A stretch of 7,699 nucleotides of DNA from an uncultured Gammaproteobacteria bacterium (GTDB lineage: Bacteria > Pseudomonadota > Gammaproteobacteria > UBA9214), in NCBI GenBank assembly GCA_905480065.1, contig CAJQOV010000120.1:1-7699 (forward strand), read 5' to 3'. The translations under genes and the position numbers were made by a program. The notes under the pieces were generated by a model. That model had not been told where the DNA came from, searched no databases, and saw only the letters and a program-made list of their open reading frames with translations. Position 1 is the first letter of the stretch. The number at the start of each line of letters is the position of its first letter. Positions 5,354 through 7,699 of this stretch are shown in pieces.

Positions 5354-6723
5354 TGGCGATGCAACTGTCCGAGGCTGCGCAGCTGCTGTCCGCCAAATTC
5401 TCCGGTCAGGATGTCGTGTTTCGCGGTGTCAGTACCGACAGCCGCAAGCCGATGCCGGGCGCATTGTTCTTTGCGCTGCAGGGGCCGAACTTCGATGGTC
5501 ATGCCTTTGTCGAGTCGGCGCGTGCACAGGGCGCTGCCGCCGCCGCTGTCACCCGGCCGGTTGCTGCATCCCTGCCGCAACTGCAGGTGGCCGATACGCG
5601 CATTGCGCTGGGTCAGCTCGCCGGGCACTGGCGCCGTCGCTTTGACCTGCCCGTGGTGGCGATAACCGGCAGTAATGGCAAGACCACGGTGCGCGCGATG
5701 ACGGAATCGATCCTGGCGCGGTGCGGTCGTGCACTGTCCACGCAGGGCAACCTGAACAATGACATCGGGCTGCCGCTGACGCTGGCGCGGCTGGCCGGTG
5801 AAGACCGTTTTGCCGTGATCGAGATGGGCGCCAATCATCCCGGCGAGATCGACTACCTGGCCGCTATCGCGGCGCCGACCATTGGCGTGGTGACCAACGC
5901 CGGTCCGGCGCACCTGGAAGGTTTTGGCGACCTCGATGGTGTCGCGCGTGCCAAGGGTGAACTGTTTGCGCGGCTGGGCGCGGACGGTGTGGCGGTGATC
6001 AATGCCGACGATCCCTATGCCCCGCTGTGGCGGTCGCTGGCTGCGCATTGTAGGCGCGTGGAATTCGGGCTGGGCGCCGGCTGCGCGGTAACGGCACGCT
6101 GGCAGGGTGACGTGGCCGGCAGCGCTGTGCAGCTGGTTACGCCGCAGGGCGAGATCGCGCTGCGCCTGCCACTGCCGGGTCGTCACAACGTGATGAATGC
6201 GCTGGCCGCGAGTGCTGCCGCGCTGGCCGCCGGTGTCGGTCTCGCCGACATCAAGGCCGGGCTGGAGGCGCTGGCACCGGTGGCGGGCCGCTTCAACATC
6301 CACCGGCTGCCGTGGGGTGTCACCGTCATCGACGATACCTATAACGCCAATCCCGGTTCGCTGCAGGTGGCACTGGACGTGCTGGCGCAGGCGCCGGGTA
6401 CCCGCTGGCTGGTGCTGGGTGACATGGGCGAGCTGGGTGAAGGGGGCGCGCAATTGCATCAGCGCGCCGGTGAGCAGGCACGGCAGGCGGGTGTGGCGCG
6501 TCTGTTCACGCTCGGTGAACTGGCGGCCCGCGCGGCACAGGGTTTCGGTGCCGGCGCCACGGCCTGCGCTTCACTCGATGAATTGCTGGATGCGTTGCGC
6601 GCCGGTCTGCGCGGCCCGCTGCACATCCTGGTCAAGGGATCACGTCGTATGCGCATGGAGCGCGTGGTGCAGGACCTGATGGCACAACCGGGCGCTGCCG
6701 CGCCACGCACGGAGAACCACTGA
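5350..6723 (+). CDS. murF: UDP-MurNAc-tripeptide:D-Ala-D-Ala ligase MurF
   Basis: MurF adds D-Ala-D-Ala to the UDP-MurNAc-tripeptide in the cytoplasm, using ATP and yielding the pentapeptide that MraY uses. From ATG 5350 the product has 457 residues (E. coli 452). Visible motifs are STDSRKPMPGALFFAL in the N-terminal domain, the P-loop G107-SNGK111-T-T, GNLNNDIG, EMGANHPGEI, K202 in ARAKGELF (carbamylated-lysine position), LPLPGRHN, D328-DTYNANP, and VKGSRRMRME near the end. I prefer 5350 over the in-frame ATG at 5341 because it recreates the ATGA overlap of the three preceding junctions and homologues begin MxxMxLSE-like. The 5341 start would add three residues (MGA). No strong Shine-Dalgarno is seen, which suggests coupling to murE translation. 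Confidence 0.96.
   Translation: MMAMQLSEAAQLLSAKFSGQDVVFRGVSTDSRKPMPGALFFALQGPNFDGHAFVESARAQGAAAAAVTRPVAASLPQLQVADTRIALGQLAGHWRRRFDLPVVAITGSNGKTTVRAMTESILARCGRALSTQGNLNNDIGLPLTLARLAGEDRFAVIEMGANHPGEIDYLAAIAAPTIGVVTNAGPAHLEGFGDLDGVARAKGELFARLGADGVAVINADDPYAPLWRSLAAHCRRVEFGLGAGCAVTARWQGDVAGSAVQLVTPQGEIALRLPLPGRHNVMNALAASAAALAAGVGLADIKAGLEALAPVAGRFNIHRLPWGVTVIDDTYNANPGSLQVALDVLAQAPGTRWLVLGDMGELGEGGAQLHQRAGEQARQAGVARLFTLGELAARAAQGFGAGATACASLDELLDALRAGLRGPLHILVKGSRRMRMERVVQDLMAQPGAAAPRTENH
6711..6715 (+). promoter_or_regulatory. Shine-Dalgarno of mraY
   Basis: GGAGA at 6711-6715 lies nine bases before the mraY ATG at 6725, inside the last codons of murF. mraY therefore has its own ribosome site and may rely less on coupling than the genes joined by ATGA overlaps. 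Confidence 0.55.
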
Positions 6724-6724
6724 C

Positions 6725-7699
6725 ATGCTGCTATACCTGGCCAATTACCTGAGTCAGTACCACAGCGGGTTCAACGTCTTCCAGTACCTGACGTTGCGCG
6801 CGATTCTCGGCGTGCTGACGGCACTGCTGATTTCCTTCCTGGTCGGGCCGGAGATGATTCGCCGGCTCGGCCGCTACCAGATCGGGCAGCCGGTACGCGA
6901 CGATGGCCCGCAGACCCACCTGGTCAAGGCCGGTACGCCGACCATGGGCGGCGCGATGATCCTGGTCGCGGTAGCCATAGCCACGCTGTTGTGGGCGGAT
7001 CTGCACAACCGCTACGTGTGGATCGTGTTGCTGGTGACGCTGTCGTTCGGTGCGGTCGGCTGGGTCGATGATTATCGCAAGCTGGTGCTGAAGAACTCTG
7101 CGGGTATTTCGGCGCGCAACAAGTTTGCCTGGCAGTCAGCCATTGCACTGGGCGTGGCCCTGGTGCTGTACCTGTCCGCGACCTCGCCGGCGGAGACTAC
7201 GCTGATCGTGCCCTTCTTCAAGGATGTGGCAATCAGCCTCGGCTGGTTCTACGTGGTGGTGGCCTGGTTTGTGATCGTCGGTTCCAGTAATGCGGTCAAC
7301 CTGACCGACGGTCTGGACGGACTCGCGATCCTGCCGACGGTACTGATCGCCGGTGCGCTGGGGGTATTCGCCTACACCACCGGCAACGTCAAGTTTGCGG
7401 TCTACCTCGGCATTCCTTACGTGCGTGATGCGGCCGAGATCGTCGTCTTCTGTGGTGCACTGGTCGGTGCCGGGCTGGGTTTTCTCTGGTTCAACGCCTA
7501 TCCCGCCATGGTATTCATGGGGGATGTCGGCGCGCTGGCACTGGGCGCGGCGCTCGGCATCGTCGCCGTGCTGGTACGCCAGGAACTGGTATTCATGGTG
7601 ATGTCCGGTGTGTTCGTGATGGAAACGGTGTCCGTCATCCTGCAGGTGGCGTCTTACAAACTGACCGGCCGCCGCATATTCCACATGGCGCCACTGCAT
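6725..7699 (+). CDS. mraY: Phospho-MurNAc-pentapeptide transferase MraY (3' end missing)
   Basis: MraY is an integral inner-membrane enzyme that transfers phospho-MurNAc-pentapeptide from UDP to undecaprenyl phosphate, forming lipid I. The frame is open from ATG 6725 to the window edge, giving 325 codons of about 360. Translation gives a start like E. coli (MLLYLANYLSQYHSGFNVF). It also shows the polar loop GTPTMGG, catalytic aspartates D115-D116 in WVDDYRK, N192-LTDGLDG199, and D267 in MGDVGALALG, numbering that coincides with the E. coli aspartates. Strongly hydrophobic segments alternate with these loops, as in the ten-helix family. The window stops at the first His of the expected HHH motif after RIFHMAPL. 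It begins one base after the murF stop, with GGAGA upstream. The truncation is due to the window, not a mutation. Confidence 0.96.
   Translation, partial: MLLYLANYLSQYHSGFNVFQYLTLRAILGVLTALLISFLVGPEMIRRLGRYQIGQPVRDDGPQTHLVKAGTPTMGGAMILVAVAIATLLWADLHNRYVWIVLLVTLSFGAVGWVDDYRKLVLKNSAGISARNKFAWQSAIALGVALVLYLSATSPAETTLIVPFFKDVAISLGWFYVVVAWFVIVGSSNAVNLTDGLDGLAILPTVLIAGALGVFAYTTGNVKFAVYLGIPYVRDAAEIVVFCGALVGAGLGFLWFNAYPAMVFMGDVGALALGAALGIVAVLVRQELVFMVMSGVFVMETVSVILQVASYKLTGRRIFHMAPLH

Noticed and set aside
4352..6459. Two long - strand open frames (332 and 432 residues) opposite murE and murF
   Set aside because: They overlap each other and lie antisense to intact Mur ligases. Their His-, Gln- and Arg-rich composition is typical of reverse-frame artefacts.
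7136..7699. - strand open frame at the right edge, very rich in His, Gln and Asp
   Set aside because: It is the reverse complement of the mraY reading frame, which shows all catalytic motifs. The composition is a mirror of the hydrophobic codons of mraY.
1..7699. A new defence, mobile or biosynthetic system hidden in the cluster
   Set aside because: Every open stretch larger than about 350 bases is explained by a conserved dcw gene with intact motifs, and junctions leave no room for inserted genes.

Overview
The window is the promoter-proximal part of a division and cell wall (dcw) gene cluster from a Gram-negative bacterium, most likely a high-GC gammaproteobacterium. All genes lie on the + strand in the order mraZ, rsmH (mraW), ftsL, ftsI, murE, murF, mraY, the last being cut by the right edge. 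Gene order, the meso-diaminopimelate-type MurE motif (DNPR) and protein similarity to the E. coli and Pseudomonas versions support this placement. Genus cannot be decided by eye.

Layout. Positions 1-40 hold a strong rho-independent terminator of something upstream. The few bases before it resemble the 3' end of RNase P RNA (rnpB), which sits upstream of mraZ in Pseudomonas. Positions 41-363 are a gene-free, relatively AT-rich leader with a perfect inverted repeat next to a TATAAT hexamer, a GC-rich hairpin and weak promoter-like elements. A near-consensus sigma70 promoter (364-392) is followed at once by three TGG-type repeats at exact 10-bp spacing (402-426), which match the known MraZ operator. 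mraZ starts with TTG at 452.

The genes are packed tightly. mraZ and rsmH share a reading frame, separated by one TGA and with no ATG or clear Shine-Dalgarno for rsmH. The next four junctions (rsmH/ftsL, ftsL/ftsI, ftsI/murE, murE/murF) are all 4-base ATGA overlaps. mraY follows murF by one base and has its own Shine-Dalgarno. This indicates one translationally coupled operon.

Functionally, MraZ is the operon's DNA-binding regulator and RsmH methylates 16S rRNA. FtsL and FtsI belong to the septal peptidoglycan synthesis machinery. MurE and MurF complete the UDP-MurNAc-pentapeptide in the cytoplasm, and MraY moves it to the undecaprenyl lipid carrier as lipid I. I found no mobile element, CRISPR array, tRNA or novel defence-like system. 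The content is conserved core genome, and what deserves a second look is mostly regulatory detail and a few sequence oddities.
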